Origin: Saccharina japonica
Taxonomy: Eukaryota; Sar; Phaeophyceae; Laminariales; Laminariaceae
Assembly (NCBI GenBank): GCA_008828725.1
Contig: MEHQ01002216.1
Location: 59,428-123,427, forward strand
DNA length: 64,000 nt
Direction of reading: 5' to 3'
Below are positions 36,906-47,292 of the stretch, piece after piece. Positions within the stretch are counted from its first letter, which is position 1, and every line of letters starts with the position of its first letter. Under the pieces are notes generated by a model. The model was not told the DNA's origin and made no database searches. It worked only from the letters and a program-made list of their open reading frames with translations. Both the position numbers and the translations under genes were made by a program.

Positions 36906-39627
36906 GGGGGTCCTCCAATAAGGCGGTCTGAGTAAGGCGGTATCCCGATATAAGGCGGTCAAAATCGCTTGGCGCGACTGGGGAACTGCACTCATAACCT
37001 GGAACGAACAAGGCGGCTTCCCTCTATAAGGCGGTCATATTGCTCTGGTGTTGGCACACCACACCGCTTTTCTGGGGGACCCCTCGTCTTGTAATAGTAT
37101 ATTCATTGTCGAGCTGCTTGCAATTCGGTTGGAGAGCAAATTAAAATCCCTTCAAAGGACACCATAAAGCTCTGGATAACGTGGCCTGGCGACATCGAAT
37201 GCCTAGAGCTAGCCCAATGCAGACCTCTAGGACTCAAAAGCATGGGGTTTACTGCCTGGTTTTACCCAAGTTTTTACAATATCGGGCCAAAAACTAACTG
37301 CGCGACAAGTACCCCCCGACACTACTCCCCACCGTGCTTTCAAGCCAAAGCGAAGACCTCGACAAAGAGCAAACCCATCCCGAAAACAACTAGGTAGCAC
37401 CGCAGCCCAATTCTTCAGCACAAGCATGCACGATAAATGGTTTGACGGCATCCCCGAGCCCTGGAATTGTCGCTCTCGTTCTCACGATTACACCTAGCGA
37501 ACAGCAAGCTAAATGCGGTTAAAATTATTAGTTGGCGCTGGATTACAGCAGTGGTTTGATGGCATCCCGGTACCCCTCGAAGGTTTTCTCCTGTTCTCGT
37601 TAGAAATTGACCTCTCTCCGCTCCGCAGCGGAATACTCTGAGCACCTGTCCGGGTGTGTTATCTCGGGGTCGCGAGGCGACGGGGAAGGCTGCTCCCCGC
37701 GGCGCAATCCCTTAGCCTTCCCTCCGGGTACCTTTCGCCCGGTCACATCATCAACATCGTTATCATCATCCGCGACGTTCGTTCCACATCGTCGGTCCAA
37801 TTCTTCGTTGTGCTTTTTGGCCTTAATGTCCCCATCACAATCGTTCGAGGAGGAGAAGGAGGAAGAGGAGTTCCGCGCTGTGACGGATAAATGTTGGGGG
37901 CTTTTTTTCCGGAAACGGCCACCGGCGCCACCCCCACCACCACCACCACCGCCGCCACCGTCTGGCTCGGCGAAAGAAGGACCGATTTGCTGATGCAAAC
38001 CACTTAATATGCCGTCGTTTTCTGCGTGTGCTGTACGCTCGGAAAAGGCGTTTTTCGTCCGCCGGTCCTCGTTTCCATTTTGATTCTCCCCGTCACAGAT
38101 GGTGTTTGCGACAGCCCCCTTGGGTGGGTAATCTCGCGGCGGAAAAGTGCGTGGGTGCTTGTTCCTTGCCGCGTTGCTGGTGGTACAAGAGGAAGTCGTG
38201 GTGGTGGTGGTGGTGGTTGTAGTGGTAGCGGTGGTGGTTGCTGTCATGAGCTGCTTCTCGGAAAATTCTCGCAGTTTCTGACGCTCCGTTCTGGCCCACA
38301 GCTGCTCCGTCAGCTCGCAGTCTTCCGAGCCATACACGGCCGCCTGTCATGAAACCGACCGTAGTGGCGTAATTTACAGGGAGGGGTAAGTAACAACGAA
38401 CGACACTCATAGAGAGTCAGCACTCTCTACGGCGAGAGATGGATGATGTTGGGGGGCAAACACGGACTGGGTGGGTGGGAGGGGGTGGGTGGATGGGTTG
38501 CGTTTTGTCAAGTGTATCTCAATGCGAAAAGTTTCCAGGGATATTCACGGATCGGGTCAAACCTCGGGGGTCGGGTTGGATCGGGTCACTTGGCCCGACC
38601 CGACCCGACCCGACTCGTGAGGCTTTAAAGATCTCCTGGCCTGACCTGGTGTGTCCGTGTGTGTCTGCGATACTAGACAGCACAGTGCAGATTAGAAGGC
38701 GGGGCGGTGATAGGGCATACGGTTCGCGCGCGCCAAGTATCACTCCCCAAGGTTCTTGGAGCGGACATTGGTGTCAGCGTTGATATTACGTGCCGGCGAT
38801 CGTGACGGGACTGTATGTATATGTCAAGATACGTAGCGTAGGCTAGGTAGAAGCATACGGTTAGGCAGTGTGGACGTAGGCTAGGTAGCAGCATACAGTT
38901 AGGCAGTATGGGGGTAGGCTAGGTAGCAGCATACGGTTAGGCAGTACGGGACAGGCCCGACTACTGTTTAGGTTGACCCTGGTCACTCTCCTTGATCGCT
39001 CACATGCGTTTGATATATCATGGTAGCCCTTCCTTGCCTCTACAGAGGATCTTCTGGCAAAGAGGGCAGGTGTTCCTCTTCTCAGGAGGAAAAACAAAAT
39101 AGGAACGCCTCCTCGACAGTAGAGGGGAAACGGGGATACCATGACAATTAACCAAGGTGCAGAGCTACTGAACGAAGCAATCCGAGGAGAGGGGGCAGAC
39201 AGAAACTTGTCCTTCCCCTATTTTTGAGGACAGCGATATTCTGACAAACGACGACCGTATCAGCACGCCGCTGGTGTCTATTAGGACCCCACAATAGATG
39301 GTTGCTAAAGCTCCATATCGGCGGACAGGTAAGTGGTTTTCGCTTCATTATCTTCATCTTTCAGGCGGGACAGATTCATGATCGATAGTAAGGTCTGGCT
39401 CATGCTGCCGGGTGGGACTCGAATAATCTACATGATCAAGGACGTGTTTCCTGTGACATGTATTGTACAGATCATGCACATTATGTCATAACGGCAGGTT
39501 AGGGTCTAGATTATCTATAAATGATATGTTGATAGATAGGATAGATAGGATAGATCATGACCTGTCAGACGTGTGTACAGGTTGTGAAGGAGGCACTATA
39601 CTAAGAGCTTCGTATCGATTTTTTTTT

Positions 39628-39724
39628 GTCATCATCAATATCATCATCATCATCATCATCATCGTCATCACCATCATTATCGATATCACCACCACCACCA
39701 TCATCATCATCATTATCAACATGC

Positions 39725-39765
<41 letters not shown>

Positions 39766-39777
39766 GTCATCATCCGA
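39628..39777. repeat. TCA/ATC microsatellite
   Basis: About 150 bp of TCATCA with CACCACCACC interruptions. The open frames across it on both strands (poly-Ser, poly-Ile, poly-Met, poly-Asp) are artefacts of the triplet repeat. Block B copy 53204-53353. Confidence 0.95.
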
Positions 39778-40019
39778 AGACATGACCGTCAAGGTTAGTT
39801 TGTGCGTTCAATTCTCGTCGATCTCATATTTGTTATTTTCGAGAGTGCGCGCAGGAGATATTGTGGATGGTTATGATAGTGTGCTCCTGGAGATCAGTTG
39901 CGCGTGGCGAGCGGAATGCCCCGGAGACCAATGCCAAGATCTGTTCGATCTCGCAGATACGTTTTGTTAGTCAGAAGGGTCTACCTCTAACGCTGGCTCA
40001 ACTTGTACACCCTTCTCAC

Positions 40020-40188
40020 CAGCATCATCATCATCATCATCATCATCATCGTCATCAATTATCATCATCATCATCAATTATCACCATCACGATCATCATC
40101 AATCATCATCTACCATCATCATCATCACCATCATCACCATCATCATCGCCATCATCACGAGCATCATTAATCATCAAGCATCCTCATC

Positions 40189-40219
<31 letters not shown>

Positions 40220-40271
40220 ATCATCACCATCATCGTCACAATAATCATCAATCATCATCATCATCATCACG

Positions 40272-40316
<45 letters not shown>

Positions 40317-40345
40317 GTCATCACCATCATCACCATCATCATCAC

Positions 40346-40380
<35 letters not shown>

Positions 40381-40456
40381 CCATCACCATCATCACCATC
40401 ATCATCACCATCACCATCATCACCATCACCATCATCATCATCGTCATCACCATCAC

Positions 40457-40521
<65 letters not shown>

Positions 40522-40648
40522 CCATCATCATCACCATCATCATCATCATCAACCATCACCATCATCATCACAATAATCATCAATCATCATCATCATCATC
40601 ACGATCATCATCATCATCATCACGATCATCACCACCATCATCTCCCGG
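40020..40648. repeat. Long TCA/CCATCA microsatellite in ATAD3-fragment intron
   Basis: About 630 bp, ending some 30 bases from the 40678 donor of the minus-strand exon. Block B copy 53597-54222. Not coding. Confidence 0.95.
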
Positions 40649-41814
40649 ACTCTGCCGCCGGGGCTACCTACCCTCACCTGCACCGCCGAGAAAAAATGCG
40701 CCATGTCTCTGCCGTAGAACCCCTCGCTGCGAACCGCGAACATCGCTATCAATCCCGCCGCCTTCTCATCGAAACCCTCACTGAGTTGAAGGTTACCATT
40801 CCGTCCACCGTTCGCCGCTCCCCTTAGCTTGAGTCCGGCACGAGCAATCCACCCTAGTGATTTTTTCCCCACGGCGCTCTCAGAAGCTTCGTTTGAGGAT
40901 GATGTCTGCTCTAGTATAACCCCCTTTCGTGTTCGAGAAGCGCGAACGCTTTTCGCTCCCTCCGCCTCCTCTTCCAGCTTCTCCCCCCGCTGCTGTCTGC
41001 CGAATGGGAGAGCCGAAAAGAACCACCCGTTGCCTCTTGGTCTTGGAACATTATCGGTGGCAACCGTGGCAGCGACGGCGGGCATCGATTTGATGTTATC
41101 ATTGCCGCCGCCGCCACCGCCGATCTCGCAAGAGTCCGACACAAAAAACGGCCCTTTCCCCCCCCCCTCGGGGCGAAACCCATTCGCGCTAGCTTCTAGC
41201 TCCGCTTTTAGCTCCGCTTCTAGCCCCGCTGCTAGCCCCGCTGCTAGCTCCGCTCCTAGCTCCGTTCCTGTCTCCGCTTCTAGCTCTGTTCCTAGCTCCG
41301 CCCCTAGCTCCGCTCCTGGATCTGTTCCTAGCTCCGTTCCTAGATCCGTTCCTAGCTCCGCTCCTAGCTCCGGCTGGGATACCACCCCTACCACCGTCAC
41401 CGTCGTCGTCGGGATCGTCGTCGTCATCATTCCAGAAGACGACAACGAAGAAATTTTCTCTTTTTTTCTTGTGGCTCTAATCTTCCGTTGCTCCACGAGC
41501 TTGTCGTGCCGCGTCTTAGTCTCCTCGCGGCCGCCCACCACCACCACCGCCGCCGCCGCTGCCGCCGCCGCCTCCGCTCCAGACAGAAAGTCGACAGGGG
41601 GATCGCGTTGGAGGTACGCCGAGAAGTACTGACGGATGAGACGCGCCCTCTCGGGAAGCCCGGGCAGGGGCAGGTGGACGACTTCATCGACGCGGTCTAG
41701 AACGGCCTCATCGAGATCCTGTTTTTTTTTGTGTTGTGCGCACACACAATCACGAAAGGGTGAGTTAAAGGAGTGGTCGCGGAGCACAGGAGGGAGGGCG
41801 GGAGGGGCGGAGCG

Positions 41815-42010
41815 CGCGGGGTGGGGGTGTACTCATCATGTAATGCGTGGCCGTAGTCGTGTGAACATGGACCCTCGCACCCCTACAATACCGGAACAGA
41901 GCATGTCGGAATTTTAAACGACCAGACAGACATTGCTTGCACGAAACGCGAAGCGCTGCTTGAAGTATTCGGCGAGTCGTATGAAGGGTGAGCTGCATCC
42001 TACGAAGAAG
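41815..42010 (-). mobile_element. Partial X element, reverse
   Basis: The complement starts at a G run and GTGTACTCATCATGTAATGC and matches the last ~190 bp of X with many substitutions. An equivalent lies at 55400-55590 in block B. Older than the full-length copies. Confidence 0.65.
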
Positions 42011-42297
42011 CCGCGTGTGAGGCGGACGTTCTTGGATAGGGATGACGGCGTCGAACGGAGGCTGGTGGGGAGAGGGGGGTCGCGGGTTTCATACTTCTTA
42101 CCGCTGGACCACTACCCCTCAAAGGGGTCCGAGCCTTCCAGTTGTCACCTACGGCACTTTCTGCAACGGTCAGGGTACCAGCGCTAGTAATAGTTTCAGG
42201 ACCGGCTCTACCTCGGATCGAACTGTTGCGCCGAGCAAAGAGGGGCTGAGATGAAGCCCCCGGCACCGACGTTGACAACTAAAGCAAAAGAACACAC

Positions 42298-42665
42298 CTC
42301 GCACAGATCATCGATTCCTACGTCATGATCTAGAAATTTCAGGGAAGGTATTTTCCTGATCTGCATGATCTGTATGATATGTATGATTTGTATGATTTGT
42401 ATGATATGTATGATCTGTATGATCTGTATGATCTGTATGATCTGTATGGTCTAGCTCATGTTGCCCGGGAAATGAGCAGTGTAAGCTGCATGATCTACAG
42501 TACAGTAGGACATGTTTTCCTGAGTTGGATCTGTACTATACAGATCCTTCCGCAACATCTCATAACGGCAGATCAGGATCTAGATGGTATATCTGTAGAT
42601 TATATATATGTATATGATTTATCTGTAGATGATCTATCTACAGATGAATCTATCTGCCCGATGTG
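42298..42665. repeat. GATC-rich dispersed element
   Basis: CAGATCATCGATTCC, TGATCTAGAAATTTCAGGG, a 9-bp TGTATGATC-type array and a TCTGTAGATGATCTATCTAC tail. Block B copy 55850-56215. A further relative at 39365-39560 (block B 52941-53140) lacks the array. Confidence 0.7.
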
Positions 42666-43168
42666 CGTAACAGTAGAAACCGCCATATCACTTTATGCTA
42701 TACGTTAGTCTTTAGGGCCGTCGCTTTGGTGGAGTGTTGCTCGCTCACCTTCGGGCGGCTGGTGGTAAGGATCATCGAGAAGCCCGGCTTTAGCTCTCCC
42801 GTGCAGAGCAGAACGGCGTTCAGCGCGCTACGAGCGGTCTCGCTCATGCTTTTCTTCCTGCACGGACGCAGCACAGCATCCACCAGAGCGCAGACAGGCA
42901 GACACCGACAGAGATGCTGTTTATGTGTGTGTCGGTCGCTCTCCCAGCCCAGATTGTTTGCAAAGATAAGATGAGAGTGGGATAATGGAATATGTATCGA
43001 GCGCGTGCCGCGTCGATGCAACGGAGCAGCTCTTGTCGGCGGCGGGCCGTGAGTTTATTTTCGAGGGGAAATGGGGTCGCAGGCGCGTAGGCCCGCAGCA
43101 GATTTTGAGCCTATGGTTACTAAATCCGTTCTCGTGTATTCCTTGGCCATTATCACCCCCCATTTATA

Positions 43169-43678
43169 GGTTGGGTTGGCGTCGGTTGGCAACGACGCTG
43201 TAAAACACGCCACTCGCTGCGTGGAGCTAGACAACCAGGGTGCCGTTTTTTTTTGTTATTTTTTTTTGGCGGTCACCAAAGCTGGCAGTCGAGTAGATCA
43301 TTTGTGCGGGGTGGAGAATCTTTGTTCCGCACAAGGGGAATGGTCGTATCACGTAGTGTTAATATGGTAAGGCGTCCGCGAGGCAGTTACATAGTAAAAC
43401 CCATTGCTGTCTCCGGAAGTGGCCACACCAGAAATTAAATTAACTCATTGAAGCTGTCGTCCATATGCAAGTCCGCCTCAGAGGCGGTTCTTAGCAGGAT
43501 GCAGCTCACCCTCCATGCGACTCGCCCAATACCTCACGGCGTTTCGCGCTTGGTGCAAGCAATGTCTGCCTGGTTGGTGAAAACCCAACGTGCTCCGTCC
43601 CGGCATTGTAGGGATGCGAGGGTCTATGGTCATATGACTACGGCCGTGCACAACATGAGTACACCCCCCCCCCCCCCC
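43169..43678 (+). mobile_element. Poly-C-ended short element X, copy 5
   Basis: Full copy at the junction between the two duplicated blocks. Its C tail flows into the 59-bp minisatellite. Confidence 0.8.
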
Positions 43679-44565
43679 GCGCGCCTGTGGCCCCTACCGG
43701 GACCCCAAAAGCCCGCGGACGTCCCCCCCCCCCCCCCGCGCGCCTGTGGCCCCTACCGGGACCCCAAAAGCCCGCGGACGTCCCCCCCCCCCCCCCGCGC
43801 GCCTGTGGCCCCTACCGGGACCCCAAAAGCCCGCGGACGTCCCCCCCCCCCCCCCGCGCGCCTGTGGCCCCTACCGGGACCCCAAAAGCCCGCGGACGTC
43901 CCCCCCCCCCCCCCGCGCGCCTGTGGCCCCTACCGGGACCCCAAAAGCCCGCGGACGTCCCCCCCCCCCCCCCGCGCGCCTGTGGCCCCTACCGGGACCC
44001 CAAAAGCCCGCGGACGTCCCCCCCCCCCCCCCGCGCGCCTGTGGCCCCTACCGGGACCCCAAAAGCCCGCGGACGTCCCCCCCCCCCCCCCGCGCGCCTG
44101 TGGCCCCTACCGGGACCCCAAAAGCCCGCGGACGTCCCCCCCCCCCCCCCGCGCGCCTGTGGCCCCTACCGGGACCCCAAAAGCCCGCGGACGTCCCCCC
44201 CCCCCCCCCGCGCGCCTGTGGCCCCTACCGGGACCCCAAAAGCCCGCGGACGTCCCCCCCCCCCCCCCGCGCGCCTGTGGCCCCTACCGGGACCCCAAAA
44301 GCCCGCGGACGTCCCCCCCCCCCCCCCGCGCGCCTGTGGCCCCTACCGGGACCCCAAAAGCCCGCGGACGTCCCCCCCCCCCCCCCGCGCGCCTGTGGCC
44401 CCTACCGGGACCCCAAAAGCCCGCGGACGTCCCCCCCCCCCCCCCGCGCGCCTGTGGCCCCTACCGGGACCCCAAAAGCCCGCGGACGTCCCCCCCCCCC
44501 CCCCGCGCGCCTGTGGCCCCTACCGGGACCCCAAAAGCCCGCGGACGTCCCCCCCCCCCCCCCCC
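43678..44565 (+). repeat. 59-bp minisatellite, 15 copies
   Basis: The unit holds CTGTGGCCCCTACCGGGACC, CCAAAAGCCCGCGGACGT, a 14-base C run and GCGCG. Copies are identical by eye. It occupies the C tail of X copy 5 and has no counterpart in block A. Confidence 0.92.
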
Positions 44566-45806
44566 CTCTGACCGGCGGAATCTTTGGCACGTAACGGTAC
44601 CGTATACGGCCGTAAGTTGACCCGCCCGCTTCGTTTCAATACGTAGGGAACCAGGGAAATGTGGTGTTAAGGGACGCACGCGAAACCGGTCCTATAAAAG
44701 AAACCCCCGAAGTGAGATTCGAACCCTGTTTCCTCGACGACGTTAGAGGGTAAAAGATAAAAAGAGATCGATTACCCAGCCCAGGGAATCCTTATGACAT
44801 TCGGCCACGTTAGGTTGCTTTTTCAGCTCGTGCCTCCACGCCATAAAGTCCTCTCCTCTGTCTGGCACGCTCGTTGCACTCCTCTCTCTCCCTCTCTTCG
44901 TTTGGCGTTCGTCCGATTTGCTGAAACGTCGTCAACCTTTCCACGCCTGGGACGGCAGATCACCTACAGATCATCTACAGATATAGATCATTCCCATTTG
45001 ATGATCTAGATCTTTCAGGGAAAAAAGAATATTCCTGATCTGTACGATCTGTATGATATAGCTCATGCTTCCGCGGGATGGAAACCATGTAATCTCCACG
45101 ATCTAGCAACAATCTCTCCTTGGTTGGATCTGCACTACGTTTTAACAGATCCTGCACAGCATTTCATGTCGACAGGATAGGGATCTAAATCATCTACAGT
45201 AGATCATGATCTGTCGGCCCGACGTATGAACCTTCCTTTCCCCTGCCAGGCCCGTTGATTTTCGAGCGAGACCTCTACTTGGCGTGGACGCTGAAGCGGA
45301 GCAGGGCGGTCTGCGGGCAAACGCGGGTGGTGGGCGTGGTCGGGAGGGGACATCTGACCGGGGTCATGCGGGCCATCGAGGCCGACCGCGGCGGTGATAC
45401 CCTGGTGAGACCCCCTTAGGAGGCGTTGCTGCAGTGGGCAATGGGGGTATCATGTTTTTAGCGAAATTACATCCGACCGACGGAATCTTGCGACCAACGA
45501 ACCCCCGAACTGAAGAGCTCCCGGTGTCCCATTTCGATTGTACAGCAATGGTCATCTTTTGTCGAACCTAGACCTTGAGATTGGTCATCGATTTTTTGGC
45601 ACTTGCATTTTTGTCAAGGTTGCATGTTTTGTTTGGGGTGGAGAACATAATTCCTCAAGGGAGGAAGGAGCCTCAAAATGTCATGAGACTCGCCCCCACC
45701 AAAACATGCGTCTGAGGCGAAACCCCGATTGTCGCTTGAGTCAGCTAAGCCGAGAAACCGATGATGACCCCCCTCCCCCCCCCTATAAATATATGATATA
45801 TCTATA

Positions 45807-45892
45807 GGTTGGGTTGGCGTCGGTTGGCAACGACGCTGTAAAACACGCCACTCGCTGCGTGAGCTAGACAACCAGGGTGCCGTTTTTTTTTC
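45807..45892 (+). mobile_element. Poly-C-ended short element X, copy 6, cut by N gap
   Basis: First 86 bases of the element, equivalent to copy 4 in the other block; the rest falls in the gap at 45893-46326. Confidence 0.75.
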
Positions 45893-46326
45893 NNNNNNNN
45901 NNNNNNNNNNNNNNNNNNNNNNNNNNNNNNNNNNNNNNNNNNNNNNNNNNNNNNNNNNNNNNNNNNNNNNNNNNNNNNNNNNNNNNNNNNNNNNNNNNNN
46001 NNNNNNNNNNNNNNNNNNNNNNNNNNNNNNNNNNNNNNNNNNNNNNNNNNNNNNNNNNNNNNNNNNNNNNNNNNNNNNNNNNNNNNNNNNNNNNNNNNNN
46101 NNNNNNNNNNNNNNNNNNNNNNNNNNNNNNNNNNNNNNNNNNNNNNNNNNNNNNNNNNNNNNNNNNNNNNNNNNNNNNNNNNNNNNNNNNNNNNNNNNNN
46201 NNNNNNNNNNNNNNNNNNNNNNNNNNNNNNNNNNNNNNNNNNNNNNNNNNNNNNNNNNNNNNNNNNNNNNNNNNNNNNNNNNNNNNNNNNNNNNNNNNNN
46301 NNNNNNNNNNNNNNNNNNNNNNNNNN
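45893..46326. other. Assembly gap (N)
   Basis: 434 N. By comparison with block A it should hold most of X copy 6, its tail and a poly-C tract. Confidence 0.99.
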
Positions 46327-46346
46327 CCCCCCCCCCCCCCCCCGCC

Positions 46347-47292
46347 CCACGGATATAGGAAACCAAAAGAGATGCTGGCCATAGAAAAGTTTGGGGGTGC
46401 AGGACAGAAGTAAAAGGAAGGATAGATAGAAGGGAAAGGCTAGCGCTAAGAAAGGAGGTGGAAGGGGAGGAACACTTAAGAGATATACGGGGGGTTAAGA
46501 GAAGGGATAGGGATGAAAACGTATTTTGACTTCGCGAAAACGCTGAAACTGCGATTTCGTGTAAGGGACCCGGCCCTGCCAGAAAGCCGGGAGGAGGAGG
46601 AAGTAGATGCACAGATGTGCCCCTGTGGCAAAGCAATAGAGAGTAGAATTCATATTGTGGGAGAATGTGAAATGTACATGGAGGAACGGGATGTGTTAGA
46701 AGAGGAAATAAGGAAAACAGACGAATGTGACATGGAGAAGTTTGGTACACCACATAGTAGCGAGAAAACGATCGCTATCTTAGGAGATAGATGCTGGCCA
46801 CAGGCAGCGAAACAGGAAGGGGATAGGATTAGCAAAACAGTTATTTGTAATATATGGAAACAACGTAGAGCCGATCGCCCCGGTGGTCTAACAGGTAACC
46901 ACGAAGCTTGTTAGGTTGGAGGTCGAGGGTTCGAGTCTCCGTGTGGAGAGTTTTATTCTCAAATGACACCAACTGTCGAGAGCGCATATTATAGCGTGGG
47001 TAAGCACAATTCGACGAGAGTTGACGAGAGAAGAAAGTGCTGAAATCTTCTCGCGATAAAAATGCAAGGCAAGAACCGTAGTGGGGGTGACCCCGGACCT
47101 GAGTTACGACTAGGAAGGAGAGAGAAAGGAAGGGCGAACATAATAAATGGGATGGAAAAAAAACGTATTGAGCGCTCAAATGTTTGAGGTGTCTTTATTA
47201 GGAGTAGGAACGGTGCTCCGTCTCGAAAGGGATGCGTGGTCAATGGCCAAATGACTTAGGCAAGCAACAAAAGTGAGTACGCCCCCCCCCAT
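46347..47292 (+). mobile_element. 5'-truncated LINE, 3' end of reverse-transcriptase ORF, with nested SINE
   Basis: The frame at 46513-46914 encodes the C-terminal tail of a non-LTR reverse transcriptase, with a Cys/His knuckle CPCGKAIESRIHIVGEC (CxCx8Hx4C). An earlier frame at about 46440-46515 reads LALRKEVEGEEHLRDI. The coding match stops where an A-tailed tRNA-type SINE (about 46868-47163) is inserted. LINE sequence then resumes (TTGAGCGCTCAAATGTTTGAGG) and ends in TGAGTACG plus a C run. The left edge abuts a poly-C tract next to the N gap. Confidence 0.75.
46868..47163 (+). mobile_element. tRNA-derived SINE, A-tailed, inside LINE (block B)
   Basis: Same insertion as 33257-33580, with AACGTA on the left and AACGTA after the A run on the right, a likely short target-site duplication. 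A ~20-bp deletion in the body separates it from the block A copy. Confidence 0.8.

Larger units (their letters stand above)
34344..37599. other. Intergenic region between convergent TraB and ATAD3-fragment 3' ends
   Basis: Holds a Stowaway-like MITE (35392), an X tail (35515), a GATC element (36196), a 75-bp dispersed repeat (36825) and a TAAGGCGGTC-rich stretch (36920-37040). Short runs of TTTCAGCTTTC (34580-34740) form an imperfect ~60-bp tandem repeat. No gene seen. The block B equivalent is 47932-51191. Confidence 0.6.
37600..42857 (-). pseudogene. 3' fragment of the ATAD3-like gene (duplicate copy)
   Basis: Exons 42857-42749, 41718-40678 and 38343-37600 match the last three exons of the gene at 51192-60774 in length (109, 1041 and 744 nt) and splice sites. 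Reading frames are open, but the Walker A/B exon and everything upstream are absent: 5' of 42857 lies a poly-C retroelement at 43169 and then the second duplicated block. It cannot make a working ATPase. A few changes separate the copies within the low-complexity insert (for example NDNIKSM against SDNLRSM), while the catalytic-core segments look the same. Best read as a recent fragment left by tandem duplication, or as a second haplotype assembled in line. Confidence 0.72.
30856..43160. repeat. Duplicated block, copy A (about 12.3 kb)
   Basis: Direct copy of 44566-56700. Offset is 13710 at the left end (the CTCTGACCGGCGG start at 30856 and 44566) and falls further right because of indels. 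It contains TraB exons 7-8, the ATAD3 3' exons, MITEs, GATC-rich elements and TCA microsatellites in the same order. Long stretches agree base for base by eye, with scattered substitutions. Its left border follows a poly-C tract, and its right border (CCATTATCACCCCC) meets a poly-C-ended retroelement. Confidence 0.9.

Noticed and set aside
37607..38352. Plus-strand ORFs of 108-128 codons (also in block B)
   Set aside because: Antisense shadow of the C-terminal ATAD3 exon.
40217..40583. Poly-Met, poly-Asp, poly-His ORFs (also at 39555-39798 and in block B)
   Set aside because: Produced by the TCA microsatellite on both strands.
40829..41632. 267-codon Ser/Pro-rich plus-strand ORF (also 54406-55209)
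   Set aside because: Shadow of the ATAD3 minus-strand exon, which has matching splice sites and family motifs.
42060..42165. tRNA-like GTGGTCCAGCGGTAAG on the minus strand (also near 55640-55730)
   Set aside because: A-box-like, but no proper T arm and acceptor stem; probably a retroelement head.
43448..44620. 390-codon Pro-rich ORF
   Set aside because: It begins in element X and continues only because the 59-bp array lacks stops in every frame; there is no evidence of a gene.
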